DNA of 21,893 bases from an uncultured bacterium (GTDB lineage Bacteria; Bacteroidota; Ignavibacteria; Kapaibacteriales; UBA2268), in contig CALLXS010000056.1 of the NCBI GenBank assembly GCA_937875295.1, positions 1-21,893 of the forward strand. The letters run 5' to 3'. Below the pieces are notes generated by a model, which saw only the letters and a list, made by a program, of their open reading frames with translations, had not been told where the DNA came from and ran no database searches. Shown here one piece after another: positions 1-8,496 of this stretch (its first letter is position 1; every line of letters starts with the position of its first letter). The position numbers and the translations under genes are program-made.

Positions 1-1233
1 CATCTCTGGCTGAAATAAAGAACCACTTTTCGATTTATTTTCATCATATATCTTTTCAACTATAATCAATCTTTCTTTTATACGATTCTCTTCCTCTGAC
101 CACAATGGTACACCAAATCTCATCTCTAATTCTTTGTTGCTTATCCCTTTTCTTATCACTTTAAAATACCTATCATTATTTCTTAGGATTTTTGATTCTT
201 TCTTTGTCAACTTTACTTTTGCAGTAATAATTATAGCGTTTTTATCTTCGTCATGTTCTTCTTTATACTCATATGGGAAAACTTCCAAATCACCTATTAT
301 TAAGCCATCGATGTTTAGTCTCTCCACCTCTTCTAAATACAAAGTATAAGAATATACTGTGTCCTCATCAGTATAACTACCGCTGTAGCTATAAGGGTTT
401 TTTACCAATCTATACTCCTTAACATTATTGCCATCCTCATTTAAACTAAATACGCCACCATTTTTAATATTAGATATTTCATTTTTAACAGTTAACTCAA
501 TTTCTTCAGTTTTAATTTTTTCTAAAGTAGTATTTAAAAGTTGAATTTTTGAATTAAATTCTATTAAATTTTCATTTGTATTTTTCATTATTTCAAGCAT
601 TTGAGTATTAGGATTGAGTGCTTGTAGGTTCAATTTTGTATTTTCATTAATTGAGATAATCATTTCCTTTTGAATTTCAATTATTTTATTAAATGATTCT
701 TGCATCCTCGTAAATGTAACGCTAACTGAAGCAAAATCCCTACTAATCTCTCCTACTTCTAAAAGTAATTCTTCAATAGAATCTTGATTATCATTACTTT
801 CTTTGTCTATTTCTTCGATATTTTCAATCGGAGTATGAAACATTACAAAGAACAACAATATTAGCATTAAAGCTTCAAATACAACTCCAGCAATAACTAA
901 GTTCTCAGAAACATAATCACTAAAACGCCTTAAACCAATTAAAACTAATAATAGTGCAGCTCCTAAATATACAAATGAATTTATTGTCGAATAATAGAAC
1001 CTATTTACTATTTCTTCTAGCCAAACACCAGTTCCCTTATAAAAACCCAAAGGATGCAACACAGTAACATCTTGACTAGAATATCTAAACAACTCTTTTT
1101 CATAAGTGCATAATTTCCAAAGAGTAAATAGCGAAGATAACGAACTCATTTGCTTGTCGAACCTGAGTTCTTTGAAGATTTTAACAATCAAAAATCTACC
1201 TTCTATGCTTGAAATATTATTAATTTTCTTCAT
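1..1233 (-). CDS. Unrecognised membrane protein with coiled coil, C-terminus beyond window
   Basis: I translated this gene by hand. It is open for 411 codons from an ATG at 1233 to the window edge without a stop. I do not recognise the family. Residues 1-80 are polar with aromatic patches. Two membrane segments follow at about 82-101 and 112-132, joined by a short loop with two arginines. Residues about 136-260 are rich in Glu, Asn, Ile and Lys in a heptad-like pattern that suggests a coiled coil. After this comes a mixed, acidic domain containing SYSGSYTDEDTVYSYTLYLEE and, later, ISNKELEMRFGVPLW. The start was chosen because it is the first ATG in frame and overlaps the end of actF by 14 nt, the same overlap as between actC and actD. 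That suggests translation within the act transcript. A methyl-accepting or other sensory role is imaginable from the shape, but no signature motif supports it. The C-terminus is not visible. Confidence 0.8.
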   Translation of the reverse strand, partial: MKKINNISSIEGRFLIVKIFKELRFDKQMSSLSSLFTLWKLCTYEKELFRYSSQDVTVLHPLGFYKGTGVWLEEIVNRFYYSTINSFVYLGAALLLVLIGLRRFSDYVSENLVIAGVVFEALMLILLFFVMFHTPIENIEEIDKESNDNQDSIEELLLEVGEISRDFASVSVTFTRMQESFNKIIEIQKEMIISINENTKLNLQALNPNTQMLEIMKNTNENLIEFNSKIQLLNTTLEKIKTEEIELTVKNEISNIKNGGVFSLNEDGNNVKEYRLVKNPYSYSGSYTDEDTVYSYTLYLEEVERLNIDGLIIGDLEVFPYEYKEEHDEDKNAIIITAKVKLTKKESKILRNNDRYFKVIRKGISNKELEMRFGVPLWSEEENRIKERLIIVEKIYDENKSKSGSLFQPEM

Positions 1234-2365
1234 CGGATTTTCTACTTTCGTTATCTGATTCTATTTCGTTAAGTGAATTGCTATTATCAATTGAATTTAA
1301 AGAGTTTGTCTGTTGTAAATTGTTGTCATTCATAATAATTTGTGCTTTTTTATAACTTAAATACTTATGCATAAATAAAATCATAAAAATCACAAAAGAA
1401 AAGATGAAAAATGTATATTCAAAAATAGTGATTCCAAATTGAGAATATGTTGGAATAAAGTAACACATTAAATCTAAAGCTACTGCCATTATAGTCGAAT
1501 AACTCGCTATAAGAAGACTTTGCCTAGAGCTTCTACCACGCTTTGTAAATAAAAATATAGCAGGTATAATTAAGTGCAAAAATATAACTAAACCTTGATA
1601 TAATATCCATGGTGGCATAAATCTAATATTATACAAGTATGATTCTGAAGGAATATTTGCATAATAAATAATTACTAATTGGCAGAAGAATAAATATGAC
1701 CAAAAAATATTAAAACCAAAGAGCTGGCTAGAAATATTCTTGATGAAATCTGAAGTATTTTCTGCTTTTGAAAACAATTGGATAATTATTATAATCGCAA
1801 ATAAGCAAGTCAAAAGATTTATAAATAAATAAAATGTCCAAATAGTACTTTGCCAAAATTCTTGAATTGTAACATCTTGCACAAATGCAAGCAAATCATA
1901 CGAAAATAAAATAAATAAAAATGAAAGTAAAAACAGAAGTAAATAATTGAAATACACTTCAGGTACTTGCTTTAACTTAATATAATATAAGCTACCTATG
2001 ATTAAAGCTAAATAAATAAATTGTCGAGCATAATAAAAATTAGTGGAAAACCAATCTGTCGTAAATTCATTAAAATATGAAGCACTATAGAAATTTATAT
2101 ATCTACTTGAAAATATTAAATTTATCACAAAATATATAATAAAGAAATAACGTAAATCATACAGAGAAATCATATACCTTTTTAATTGAAATGATAACCT
2201 TGAATTTATGCTTTCCTGTAATAAATAATATAGTACTGATACATATAGCATTCCAAACAAAAGAGTATTATTCAATATTAAATTAATATTAAATCTGCTA
2301 GGATTTAAAAAGTACATTAATCCGAGAATTACGACAAATACTATACTAAAGACTTTATTTAACAT
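1220..2365 (-). CDS. actF: Alternative complex III subunit ActF (membrane protein)
   Basis: This is a 381-residue polytopic membrane protein with about ten hydrophobic segments between residues 5 and 345. It is the last of six act genes and starts 1 nt after the actE stop. In known alternative complex III, ActF is a smaller paralogue-like companion of ActC in the cytoplasmic membrane and helps form the quinol-oxidising core. Segments that fit the family include RQFIYLALIIGSLYYI and the PPWILYQGLVIFLHL region. The C-terminal tail from about 350 to 381 is cytoplasmic-looking and low in complexity, rich in Asn, Ser, Glu and Asp. The stop codon overlaps the next gene by 14 nt. The assignment rests on hydrophobicity, length and position in the operon more than on a single diagnostic motif. 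Confidence 0.85.
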   Translation of the reverse strand: MLNKVFSIVFVVILGLMYFLNPSRFNINLILNNTLLFGMLYVSVLYYLLQESINSRLSFQLKRYMISLYDLRYFFIIYFVINLIFSSRYINFYSASYFNEFTTDWFSTNFYYARQFIYLALIIGSLYYIKLKQVPEVYFNYLLLFLLSFLFILFSYDLLAFVQDVTIQEFWQSTIWTFYLFINLLTCLFAIIIIIQLFSKAENTSDFIKNISSQLFGFNIFWSYLFFCQLVIIYYANIPSESYLYNIRFMPPWILYQGLVIFLHLIIPAIFLFTKRGRSSRQSLLIASYSTIMAVALDLMCYFIPTYSQFGITIFEYTFFIFSFVIFMILFMHKYLSYKKAQIIMNDNNLQQTNSLNSIDNSNSLNEIESDNESRKSDEEN

Positions 2366-2366
2366 T

Positions 2367-2975
2367 TTATTTTTTATTTTGAAGTATTCTTAAATATTTA
2401 ATTACAGACCATTTATCATTGTCTGTTAATTTATAATTAACTGGAAACATCAAATTTTGACCAGCGCTTAAAATATGAAAAATTCTACTATCTGGCAAAA
2501 TATCTTTTCCTTTATTTCTTATATCCGGTGGAGTTGGAAATGGTTCCTCATCTTCTTTTAATTCAACCTTTGTCAAAATTGGACCATTCCCATCAGCATT
2601 AAAATTATGACAATATATACAATGAGTCTCATAGAGATATTTGCCATATTGTTGTATAATTTTGCTATCAGGAAGAGGGTTATCGCCATTAATAGCTGAA
2701 CTATCAATATTATTTTGTTCTATTCCATATAATTTACCACTTATAGGAACAGAATTTTTTGGTCTTAAACTCTCTGTACCCTTATGCTCAAAGAATAAAT
2801 TTTTGCTCTGAGGTCTAAGATTAATTCCATTGTCCATATCATTAATCAATTCAAAAGGTTGATTTTTATTTACTGACTTTAAATAATCTGCTTTTAACAA
2901 AATCACAAAAAACAGCATTCCTATCGGGATTAACCATACAATGAAAGTTAATGAGATTTTTAAATACTTTTTCAT
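2367..2975 (-). CDS. actE: Alternative complex III subunit ActE (monoheme cytochrome c)
   Basis: This 202-residue monoheme c-type cytochrome of alternative complex III probably passes electrons on the periplasmic side to a terminal oxidase or soluble carrier. One heme site, CIYCH, lies at residues 119-123 inside YLYETHCIYCHNFNADGNGP. A GQNLMFP motif at about 172-178 offers Met176 as a likely distal heme ligand. The N-terminus is a positively charged start followed by one hydrophobic segment (about 9-28) without a lipobox cysteine, so a transmembrane anchor or cleaved signal is expected rather than a lipid anchor. Residues 40-100 match the usual long linker that carries conserved LRP and ISG patches before the heme domain. 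The gene ends 1 nt before actF and starts 28 nt after actD, within one operon. Confidence 0.92.
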   Translation of the reverse strand: MKKYLKISLTFIVWLIPIGMLFFVILLKADYLKSVNKNQPFELINDMDNGINLRPQSKNLFFEHKGTESLRPKNSVPISGKLYGIEQNNIDSSAINGDNPLPDSKIIQQYGKYLYETHCIYCHNFNADGNGPILTKVELKEDEEPFPTPPDIRNKGKDILPDSRIFHILSAGQNLMFPVNYKLTDNDKWSVIKYLRILQNKK

Positions 2976-3003
2976 CTTAAATACTGTTTTTTTAAATAAA
3001 TTA

Positions 3004-3486
3004 TTACTTTTTATTTAAGTTAATTATTTCCACATTATAATTCTTTAATTTCTCTTTTAATGGTTCAATTGAGAATATATTATTTATATAAATTGTTTTT
3101 TTATTCTTATGAATTTCACTGAAATGAAACATTCCATTTGAGAATATATAAACTAAAAATAATCCTACCACGACAAACAACACCATAAATTCAAATATTA
3201 CAGGAATAGAATATATAAAATCAAATAAATTCTTTCCTCCAATATTTAATGGATAACTAATTCTCTGTGCCCAAAATAAAAACATAATTGATAAATATAT
3301 CCCAACGAAAGCTAAAGCGATACCAATAAATCCATATCTTCGATTATAAGAATCATTGTCTAAATCATCTGGCATTTGAATCAAAGAAAATTCGTCAATA
3401 TAATTTATTCTAAAATATTCAAGCACTTCGATTACTTTTGGGTAATCTACCTCATCGACTATAATTTCATAATTATTTTTTAACAT
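3004..3486 (-). CDS. actD: Alternative complex III subunit ActD (DUF3341 type)
   Basis: This 160-residue membrane subunit has the ActD/DUF3341 layout. An N-terminal soluble alpha/beta part (about 1-50) is followed by RRYGFIGIALAFVGIYLSIM as a first membrane segment (about 50-70), then a loop with YPLNIGGKN and a second segment (about 90-112, VIFEFMVLFVVVGLFLVYIF), and then a short C-terminal soluble tail. The YPLNIGGKP-like loop and the PVIFE segment are typical of the family. In the complex, ActD is structural and its two helices pack against ActC and ActF. The start ATG lies 14 nt inside the end of actC, which suggests translational coupling. Confidence 0.9.
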   Translation of the reverse strand: MLKNNYEIIVDEVDYPKVIEVLEYFRINYIDEFSLIQMPDDLDNDSYNRRYGFIGIALAFVGIYLSIMFLFWAQRISYPLNIGGKNLFDFIYSIPVIFEFMVLFVVVGLFLVYIFSNGMFHFSEIHKNKKTIYINNIFSIEPLKEKLKNYNVEIINLNKK

Positions 3487-4768
3487 TTTTAGCTACCTCC
3501 CATATAGGGATTATAGGAAAGAATTTAATAAATATCATATACATTAAACCAAATAACCCAAAACTTCCTAAAAATATACTTATTTCAATAATACTTGGAG
3601 AATATCGCACAAATGCTTCTTCTAATATTCCTGTATTTTGTGAATAAACAACTATTATAAATCTCTCTAACCACATTCCAATTAATATTAATGAAGAAAT
3701 TATCAAAGAAAATCTAATATTCTTTCTGTTTGATTGCACCATATAGAAATGTGGTAAAAGACAATTAAATAATACCATTAACCAAAAAATAGGAGATTTC
3801 AATTTTAGCTCAATTAATTGATTTTCAAAAATATTTTCATTAAAAAGTGTTCCAAATATTTCAATAAAATATGAGAAAAATACTAACCATGAAAATAAAT
3901 AAATCAATTTATTTAATTTGTCAAAATGTAAAACAGTAATAAACTCTTCTAAATTAAATGCATTACGCAAAATAGTAAGTAAAATTACTAATAGAGCTAG
4001 ACCTGAAAATATTGCACCAATTACAAAATAAGGAGGAAAAATTGTCGAATGCCAACCTGCTAAAGCAGTTAATGCAAAATCCATTGAAATTACTGAATGT
4101 ACCGAAATTACTAAAGCAGTTACAATTCCAGCTATTATGAAATAAATAGAACTGAATGAAGCCCATTGACTATGCGAACCTTTCCATCCAAGACAAAAAA
4201 ATGCATAAATTTTACTTTTAATTTTACCTTTGACATTCGATTTATAAAATGCTAAATCTGGAATTAATCCAATATACCAAAATATCAGTGATACTACAAA
4301 ATATGCTACTATAGCTATAAAATCCCAAAATAATGGAGATTTAAAATTTAGCCATAAATCAAACTGATTAGGATATGGTATAATCCAGAGCCAGCTTAAC
4401 CAAGGTCTTCCAGTATGGATCAATAAAAATAATACAGCACAAATAATCGAAATTAAAGTCATTGCTTCAGCTGCACGATTAATTTCATCTCTCCATCCTT
4501 GCTTAAAAAGTAATAATATAGCTGATATCAAAGTGCCAGAATGAGCAAGACCTATCCAAAATACAAAATTTGATATTGTTACACCCCAAGCATTTTTATT
4601 ATCTATACCCCATAATTCTAAACCTTGAGTAATAGTGATAATTAAAGTAATTATACCCTGCAAAAATAGAAAACTAAACAATAACATTGTCAGTTTAAAA
4701 TTAATAGTACTTTTACCATTAATAATTGAAAGGGATTTCTCTGCTAATTCTTTTAGTTTAGAGTGCAT
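3473..4768 (-). CDS. actC: Alternative complex III subunit ActC (NrfD/PsrC-type quinol-binding membrane protein)
   Basis: This 431-residue NrfD-family protein has about ten membrane segments and is the quinol-binding core subunit of alternative complex III. Family marks include FWIGLAHSGTLISAILLLF at about 70-88, with His76 in the position conserved in ActC and PsrC, and HTGRPWLSWLWIIPYPN at about 118-134, a conserved loop near the periplasmic quinol site, followed by the SPLFWDF helix start. A further patch, WHSTIFPPYFVIGAIFSGLA, is also characteristic. Electrons from quinol would pass to the Fe-S clusters of ActB. The gene starts 1 nt after the actB stop and overlaps actD by 14 nt. Nothing suggests truncation, since length and motif order are normal. 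Confidence 0.95.
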   Translation of the reverse strand: MHSKLKELAEKSLSIINGKSTINFKLTMLLFSFLFLQGIITLIITITQGLELWGIDNKNAWGVTISNFVFWIGLAHSGTLISAILLLFKQGWRDEINRAAEAMTLISIICAVLFLLIHTGRPWLSWLWIIPYPNQFDLWLNFKSPLFWDFIAIVAYFVVSLIFWYIGLIPDLAFYKSNVKGKIKSKIYAFFCLGWKGSHSQWASFSSIYFIIAGIVTALVISVHSVISMDFALTALAGWHSTIFPPYFVIGAIFSGLALLVILLTILRNAFNLEEFITVLHFDKLNKLIYLFSWLVFFSYFIEIFGTLFNENIFENQLIELKLKSPIFWLMVLFNCLLPHFYMVQSNRKNIRFSLIISSLILIGMWLERFIIVVYSQNTGILEEAFVRYSPSIIEISIFLGSFGLFGLMYMIFIKFFPIIPIWEVAKNVKK

Positions 4769-4769
4769 T

Positions 4770-6731
4770 TTAATCTCTCATTAAATAGTAAATTGAAGGC
4801 TTAGTTGCAGAATTTACAATTAATTGATACAAATTATCTTTATTCTTATTCTTAAAATTTTTAAAATATTCAGAATTCAAATCTACTAATTTTATTGCTT
4901 TTAATGGGCATATTTCTGCACAAGCTGTTTGAATTTTTGAATATTTTTTCTCATTATCTGTAGAAGCATTATACTCATTGATCCTTTGCACGCATAGTGA
5001 ACATTTTTCAACTACTCCTCTGCTTCTTGTCGTTACATTTGGATTGAGCATTGCTCTTTCCTTTTCATTAAAATTTTTGTAATTATTCCTATAATTGAAC
5101 CTCCTCACTTTGTACTGACAAGCTACCATACAATAACGAGTTCCAATACACCTATTATAAACTGCTTCGCTTAATCCTTGAGGGCTATGAGTAGCAGCAT
5201 TTACAGGGCAAGCTGCTTCACACGGAGCATTTTCACAATGTTGGCACATATAAGGAATATATTTTTTATTTTTATGCGAATCTTGAGTTTCAATAATTGA
5301 AATCCAATCCATGTCTCGATTATCGATATTTGATTCAATTTCAGGTGGTGGAATATTATTTTCTATTCTACAAGCCAAAATACATGCATTGCACCCATTG
5401 CATAAATCTAAATCAATAATTAATCCCCATTTTTCATTTAAATATTGGTAATTATTTTGCGGTATATATTTATCGATTTGAGATAATTTTTTCAAATATT
5501 TATTTATAAAATTATCATCTTTTTGATGCTTAAAAATATTATATGGATTTTTTATAATTTTTTGTTTATTTCCATTATGAACCGATTTAGATGTTTTTAT
5601 TGAATTATTTAATAATTCATCGATATTAATATTTTTCTCATTACTAGATATTTCAGTTAATATGTTTGTATTTGATAATGTTTCATCAAATCTTGGTGAG
5701 TCTTTTACAAAATCATAATAAGTAGGATAGGTTTGCAATTTTTCAACGCCAAAGTACTTAAATATTTCAAATAGCAATTCAATATCAGAAAATGAATCTT
5801 TATTTAATCTATTTATTACAGGTTGTTGAATTCCATATTCTCCAAATTCTGATATTCCGTCAGCCCAATCTTCTAGAAAATGACTTTTTGGAATATTGAA
5901 TATATTTTTATTATGTGATTTTAAATAACTTAAATAAATATAGCTAGTTAAATCACTTTGCATTAAATTAATTTTACTCAATTCAAAAGAAGAAAATAAT
6001 ATAAGGTTTGATTGATATAATTCATTTAATGAGCTTTCAATATTGGTAGTTAATTGTGTTTTCTTGACAAAATTATATATTAACTGACTTTCTAATTTCA
6101 GCTGGTGTAAGTTTGGATTTAGATATTTATGATTATAATCTATTATATCTATGATATTATTAGTAGTTAGTACATCATTTTCACTTTTATATTTATCTTC
6201 AGTGTAATAGTTTATCTTGTTTATATTATTGGTAGTTAAATTCTTAATAATTATATTATCATTTTTTTCTGTTATAATTTTAATTAATCTATTTAATGCA
6301 GGAGAGTTTCTATTCTCAAGAAGTATAAATCCTTTTCCATTTTCATTAAGTTTTTTATTAATAAAATCAGAAGCTTTCTCAATTATTTCGTCTCTTTTAA
6401 TTGATTTATTGTTATATTCAGCAGTTCTAAATCTATGATAATTATATAAGTTGTATGTATCACTTAATATGCTGTAATCTATAAATGAATTAAATTCGTT
6501 ATTCAAATTTTGTGGTAGTATTTGGATTGGTTTGCCTTCAAATACTTTAATTAAAAGCTTATAAAGACCATATTCTGTAGGAAGATAAGTTCTATAATAA
6601 TCAAATCCACTAAATTTTGTATTCTCCACAGGATATACTGCCGGATAAATCTCTTGTTTAGGTCTTCTGCAACCTATTGCAATTCCAGCACTTAGTATTG
6701 ATAAGTTATATATAAAATTTCTTCTATCCAT
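4770..6731 (-). CDS. actB: Alternative complex III subunit ActB, compact form (Fe-S protein with shortened molybdopterin-like domain)
   Basis: This 653-residue electron-transfer subunit takes electrons from quinol at ActC and passes them to the hemes of ActA. The N-terminus carries a twin-arginine-like RRNFI followed by a hydrophobic stretch and AIGC, which gives a likely lipidated Cys21. The molybdopterin-enzyme-like part (about 40-430) keeps the family segment HFLEDWADGISEFGEYG then QQP at about 284-303. The Fe-S part has four cluster motifs: C444/447/450/454, C496/499/504/508, C528/534/538 with Thr531 replacing the second Cys (as expected for a [3Fe-4S] cluster), and C577/580 with C604/608. 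The usual CPYKVRRFN reads CQYKVRRFN. The family is usually near 1000 residues, and the missing length is all in the N-terminal domain. That domain is very rich in Asn, Lys and Ile and repeats an LTTN(N)I stretch three times around 165-232. The reading frame is intact. Confidence 0.93.
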   Translation of the reverse strand: MDRRNFIYNLSILSAGIAIGCRRPKQEIYPAVYPVENTKFSGFDYYRTYLPTEYGLYKLLIKVFEGKPIQILPQNLNNEFNSFIDYSILSDTYNLYNYHRFRTAEYNNKSIKRDEIIEKASDFINKKLNENGKGFILLENRNSPALNRLIKIITEKNDNIIIKNLTTNNINKINYYTEDKYKSENDVLTTNNIIDIIDYNHKYLNPNLHQLKLESQLIYNFVKKTQLTTNIESSLNELYQSNLILFSSFELSKINLMQSDLTSYIYLSYLKSHNKNIFNIPKSHFLEDWADGISEFGEYGIQQPVINRLNKDSFSDIELLFEIFKYFGVEKLQTYPTYYDFVKDSPRFDETLSNTNILTEISSNEKNINIDELLNNSIKTSKSVHNGNKQKIIKNPYNIFKHQKDDNFINKYLKKLSQIDKYIPQNNYQYLNEKWGLIIDLDLCNGCNACILACRIENNIPPPEIESNIDNRDMDWISIIETQDSHKNKKYIPYMCQHCENAPCEAACPVNAATHSPQGLSEAVYNRCIGTRYCMVACQYKVRRFNYRNNYKNFNEKERAMLNPNVTTRSRGVVEKCSLCVQRINEYNASTDNEKKYSKIQTACAEICPLKAIKLVDLNSEYFKNFKNKNKDNLYQLIVNSATKPSIYYLMRD

Positions 6732-6734
6732 ATT

Positions 6735-7436
6735 CTAATAATGACAAGATGAACAATTTTCAGGTCCAAATCCTGGATCGCTTGGCATAATAATAAATTC
6801 TTCTTCATTTTCTCTTCTACTATTATGTCTCGAACCAAAATATGGTTTAGTTAAGTCCTTGCCGGATTGAAAATTAAGTTTATTATTACTTATTGCCCAA
6901 ATTCCACTAATTTCTCTTGGTGGTATTGATTTTAATTCTGGTTTTCGATGGCAGTCTAAGCACCATTTCATTGTATACTGTATTGTCAATTTATTCGAAT
7001 CTAATTCTTCTACTTTCCCATGGCATGAAGAACAATCAATTTGCTTATTAATGTGGTTTTTGTGCGAAAAATGGACGTAATCTGGTAATTTGGTAATTCT
7101 ATTCCATACTATTACAGAATCGTTGTCATAGCTCAAATTTAGTGGCTTCATTGCATCAACTTCATTTCGAAATGCTAAATGACAAGTCATACATGAATGA
7201 GTAGAAGGAATATTTACAATATCTTTAGTAATAGCATCATAGTGACAAAATGTACATTTCATTTGCATTTTTGAAATATGAGTTTTATGAGAAAAGGCAA
7301 TAGGTTGGGAAGGAGAGAAATTAATATTTGCAATAGAATAATCATAAGCATAATAAAATGATACAATTACAATTGTAATCCAAATCACACCCATAATTAA
7401 TCTTTTTTTAATTATATTGTTTCTACTGCTTTTCAA
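6735..7436 (-). CDS. actA: Alternative complex III subunit ActA (pentaheme cytochrome c)
   Basis: This 233-residue c-type cytochrome has five CXXCH heme sites: CTFCH (61-65), CMTCH (82-86), CSSCH (135-139), CLDCH (159-163) and CSSCH (228-232). An uncleaved signal anchor at about residues 12-33 places the domain in the periplasm. PIAFSHKTHI (45-54) and VHFSHKNHI (121-129) provide the extra histidines that act as distal heme ligands in this family. The heme chain accepts electrons from the ActB clusters and delivers them toward ActE and the terminal oxidase. It is the first gene of the act operon and ends 3 nt before actB. A TAnnTTTG promoter word lies 33 nt upstream of the start. Length and heme number match known ActA proteins. 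Confidence 0.95.
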   Translation of the reverse strand: MKSSRNNIIKKRLIMGVIWITIVIVSFYYAYDYSIANINFSPSQPIAFSHKTHISKMQMKCTFCHYDAITKDIVNIPSTHSCMTCHLAFRNEVDAMKPLNLSYDNDSVIVWNRITKLPDYVHFSHKNHINKQIDCSSCHGKVEELDSNKLTIQYTMKWCLDCHRKPELKSIPPREISGIWAISNNKLNFQSGKDLTKPYFGSRHNSRRENEEEFIIMPSDPGFGPENCSSCHY

Positions 7437-7468
7437 ATTTTATCCAATATGAATAACTATTAGAATAG

Positions 7469-7476
7469 CAAATATA
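7469..7476 (-). promoter_or_regulatory. Probable promoter of the act operon (-7 element)
   Basis: On the minus strand this reads TATATTTG, a match to the Bacteroidota primary-sigma -7 consensus TAnnTTTG, and is followed by C. It lies 33 nt upstream of the actA ATG, which gives an expected leader of about 25 nt. A TTTG occurs further upstream but at a spacing of about 27 nt, which is longer than usual, so the -33 element is weak. Confidence 0.5.
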
Positions 7477-7509
7477 CTAAAAATAAAGCTAATAATGTAT
7501 TTTCAAATT

Positions 7510-7535
7510 AGATAATTTATTAAAATAAACTATCT
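7510..7535 (-). terminator. Hairpin after the RluA-family gene
   Basis: This is a near-perfect 26-nt inverted repeat that starts at the last base of the RluA-family stop codon. The arms AGATAGTTTAT and ATAAATTATCT pair over about 11 positions with one G-T wobble and a tiny loop. It has no clear U tract, so it is a weak terminator at best. It separates the pseudouridine synthase gene from the act promoter. Confidence 0.4.
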
Positions 7536-8470
7536 TAATATTTAATAATATCAGATTTTTTAAATAATTTATTAAATTCTGTAGGTATTGGAGTGTCAAA
7601 TTTCATTTTTTCTCCGTTAGTTGGATGCTTGAAAGACAACAAGAATGCGTGTAATCCTAAACGATTTATTGGACTTGGTTGCGTAGCACCATATTTTTTG
7701 TCGCCTATTACACTATGCCCAAGATCTTTCATGTGCACTCTAATTTGATTTTTCCTACCAGTAGATAATCTTACTTCTAAAAGAGAATAATCTTTATTCC
7801 TATTAATTACTTTATAATGTGTTTCAGCTTCTTGTCCAATATTAGGATTATCTGTAGAATAAACTTGATAGTTCTTATTTTCAGCAAGCCATGAATGAAT
7901 TGTACCAATATTTGACTTAACTTCTCCCTCAACTACCACATAATAGCATCTATCCATTACATTTGTCTTCCAATCAGACTGTAAATATTTTTTTACTTCC
8001 ATATTTTTAGCAAAAAGCATAATTCCAGATGTCTCTCTATCCAATCTATGCACTACGAACAATTGATTTTTAGGGTCAGCTTGTTTTAGATAATTACTTA
8101 AAATTCGGAAAGCAGTTTTTTCATTTTCTTTTTCAGTAGAAACAGAAAGAAGACCTTTATCCTTATTAATCACTATTATTTGGCTATCTTCAAAAATTAT
8201 TTTTAAATTCTTTAAAGGTATTTCTTTTGGAGCTTTTAAGCTCGAAATCGTTATTTTATCGTCAGGTAATAATGGAAAATTAAAGTTTGTTTCAATATTT
8301 TTATTAATACGTACTTGTTTATTAGACAGTAATTCTTTAACGGCATTTCTGCTTTTTTCAGGCATTTTCAGTCTAATAAAATCAAATAAAGTACTTTTTT
8401 CTTTAACAGTAAAGGTTGTATTCTTTTCCTTTTTATTAAATCGATTTACGTAGTTTTTACTTTTATGCAT
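7535..8470 (-). CDS. RluA-family RNA pseudouridine synthase
   Basis: This enzyme isomerises uridine to pseudouridine in rRNA or tRNA. With the start chosen here it has 311 residues. An S4-like RNA-binding segment lies near the N-terminus (LFDFIRLKMPEKSRNAVKEL and QVRINK). The catalytic motif HRLDRETSG carries the catalytic Asp at residue 144. The later family motifs LLEVRLSTGRKNQIRVH and LGLHA are also present. The frame is open up to an ATG at 8560, but I prefer 8470. The extra 30 residues would be a hydrophobic stretch not expected in this cytoplasmic enzyme, and their DNA holds both a hairpin (8539-8571) and a TATTTTTG promoter word (8497-8504). The target site (RluA, RluC or RluD type) cannot be decided from the sequence alone. 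Confidence 0.88.
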   Translation of the reverse strand: MHKSKNYVNRFNKKEKNTTFTVKEKSTLFDFIRLKMPEKSRNAVKELLSNKQVRINKNIETNFNFPLLPDDKITISSLKAPKEIPLKNLKIIFEDSQIIVINKDKGLLSVSTEKENEKTAFRILSNYLKQADPKNQLFVVHRLDRETSGIMLFAKNMEVKKYLQSDWKTNVMDRCYYVVVEGEVKSNIGTIHSWLAENKNYQVYSTDNPNIGQEAETHYKVINRNKDYSLLEVRLSTGRKNQIRVHMKDLGHSVIGDKKYGATQPSPINRLGLHAFLLSFKHPTNGEKMKFDTPIPTEFNKLFKKSDIIKY

Positions 8471-8496
8471 AGATTTATTTTTATTATTTAAGAATG

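Noticed and set aside
134..349. 71-codon plus-strand open frame
   Set aside because: It lies antisense within the long minus-strand frame 1-1233, which has coherent membrane and coiled-coil features, and has no promoter word or recognisable content of its own.
3963..4166. 67-codon minus-strand open frame inside actC
   Set aside because: It is an alternative frame of the actC coding sequence, and its Asn/Phe/Ser-rich translation is a shadow of codons for conserved ActC helices.
6029..6240. Short repeated DNA segments (TTGGTAGTTAA-like) as a repeat element
   Set aside because: They are three imperfect copies of about a dozen bases that encode the LTTN(N)I stretches of ActB, too short and diverged for a mobile or structural repeat.
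6217..6438. 73-codon plus-strand open frame opposite actB
   Set aside because: It is antisense to the actB N-terminal domain. Its hydrophobic translation follows from AT-rich sequence and nothing supports expression.
4770..6731. Molybdoenzyme such as polysulfide, nitrate or formate reductase
   Set aside because: The Fe-S and molybdopterin-like parts are fused in one protein, the latter is too short for a cofactor site, and the neighbours are the specific ActA, ActC, ActD, ActE and ActF set.
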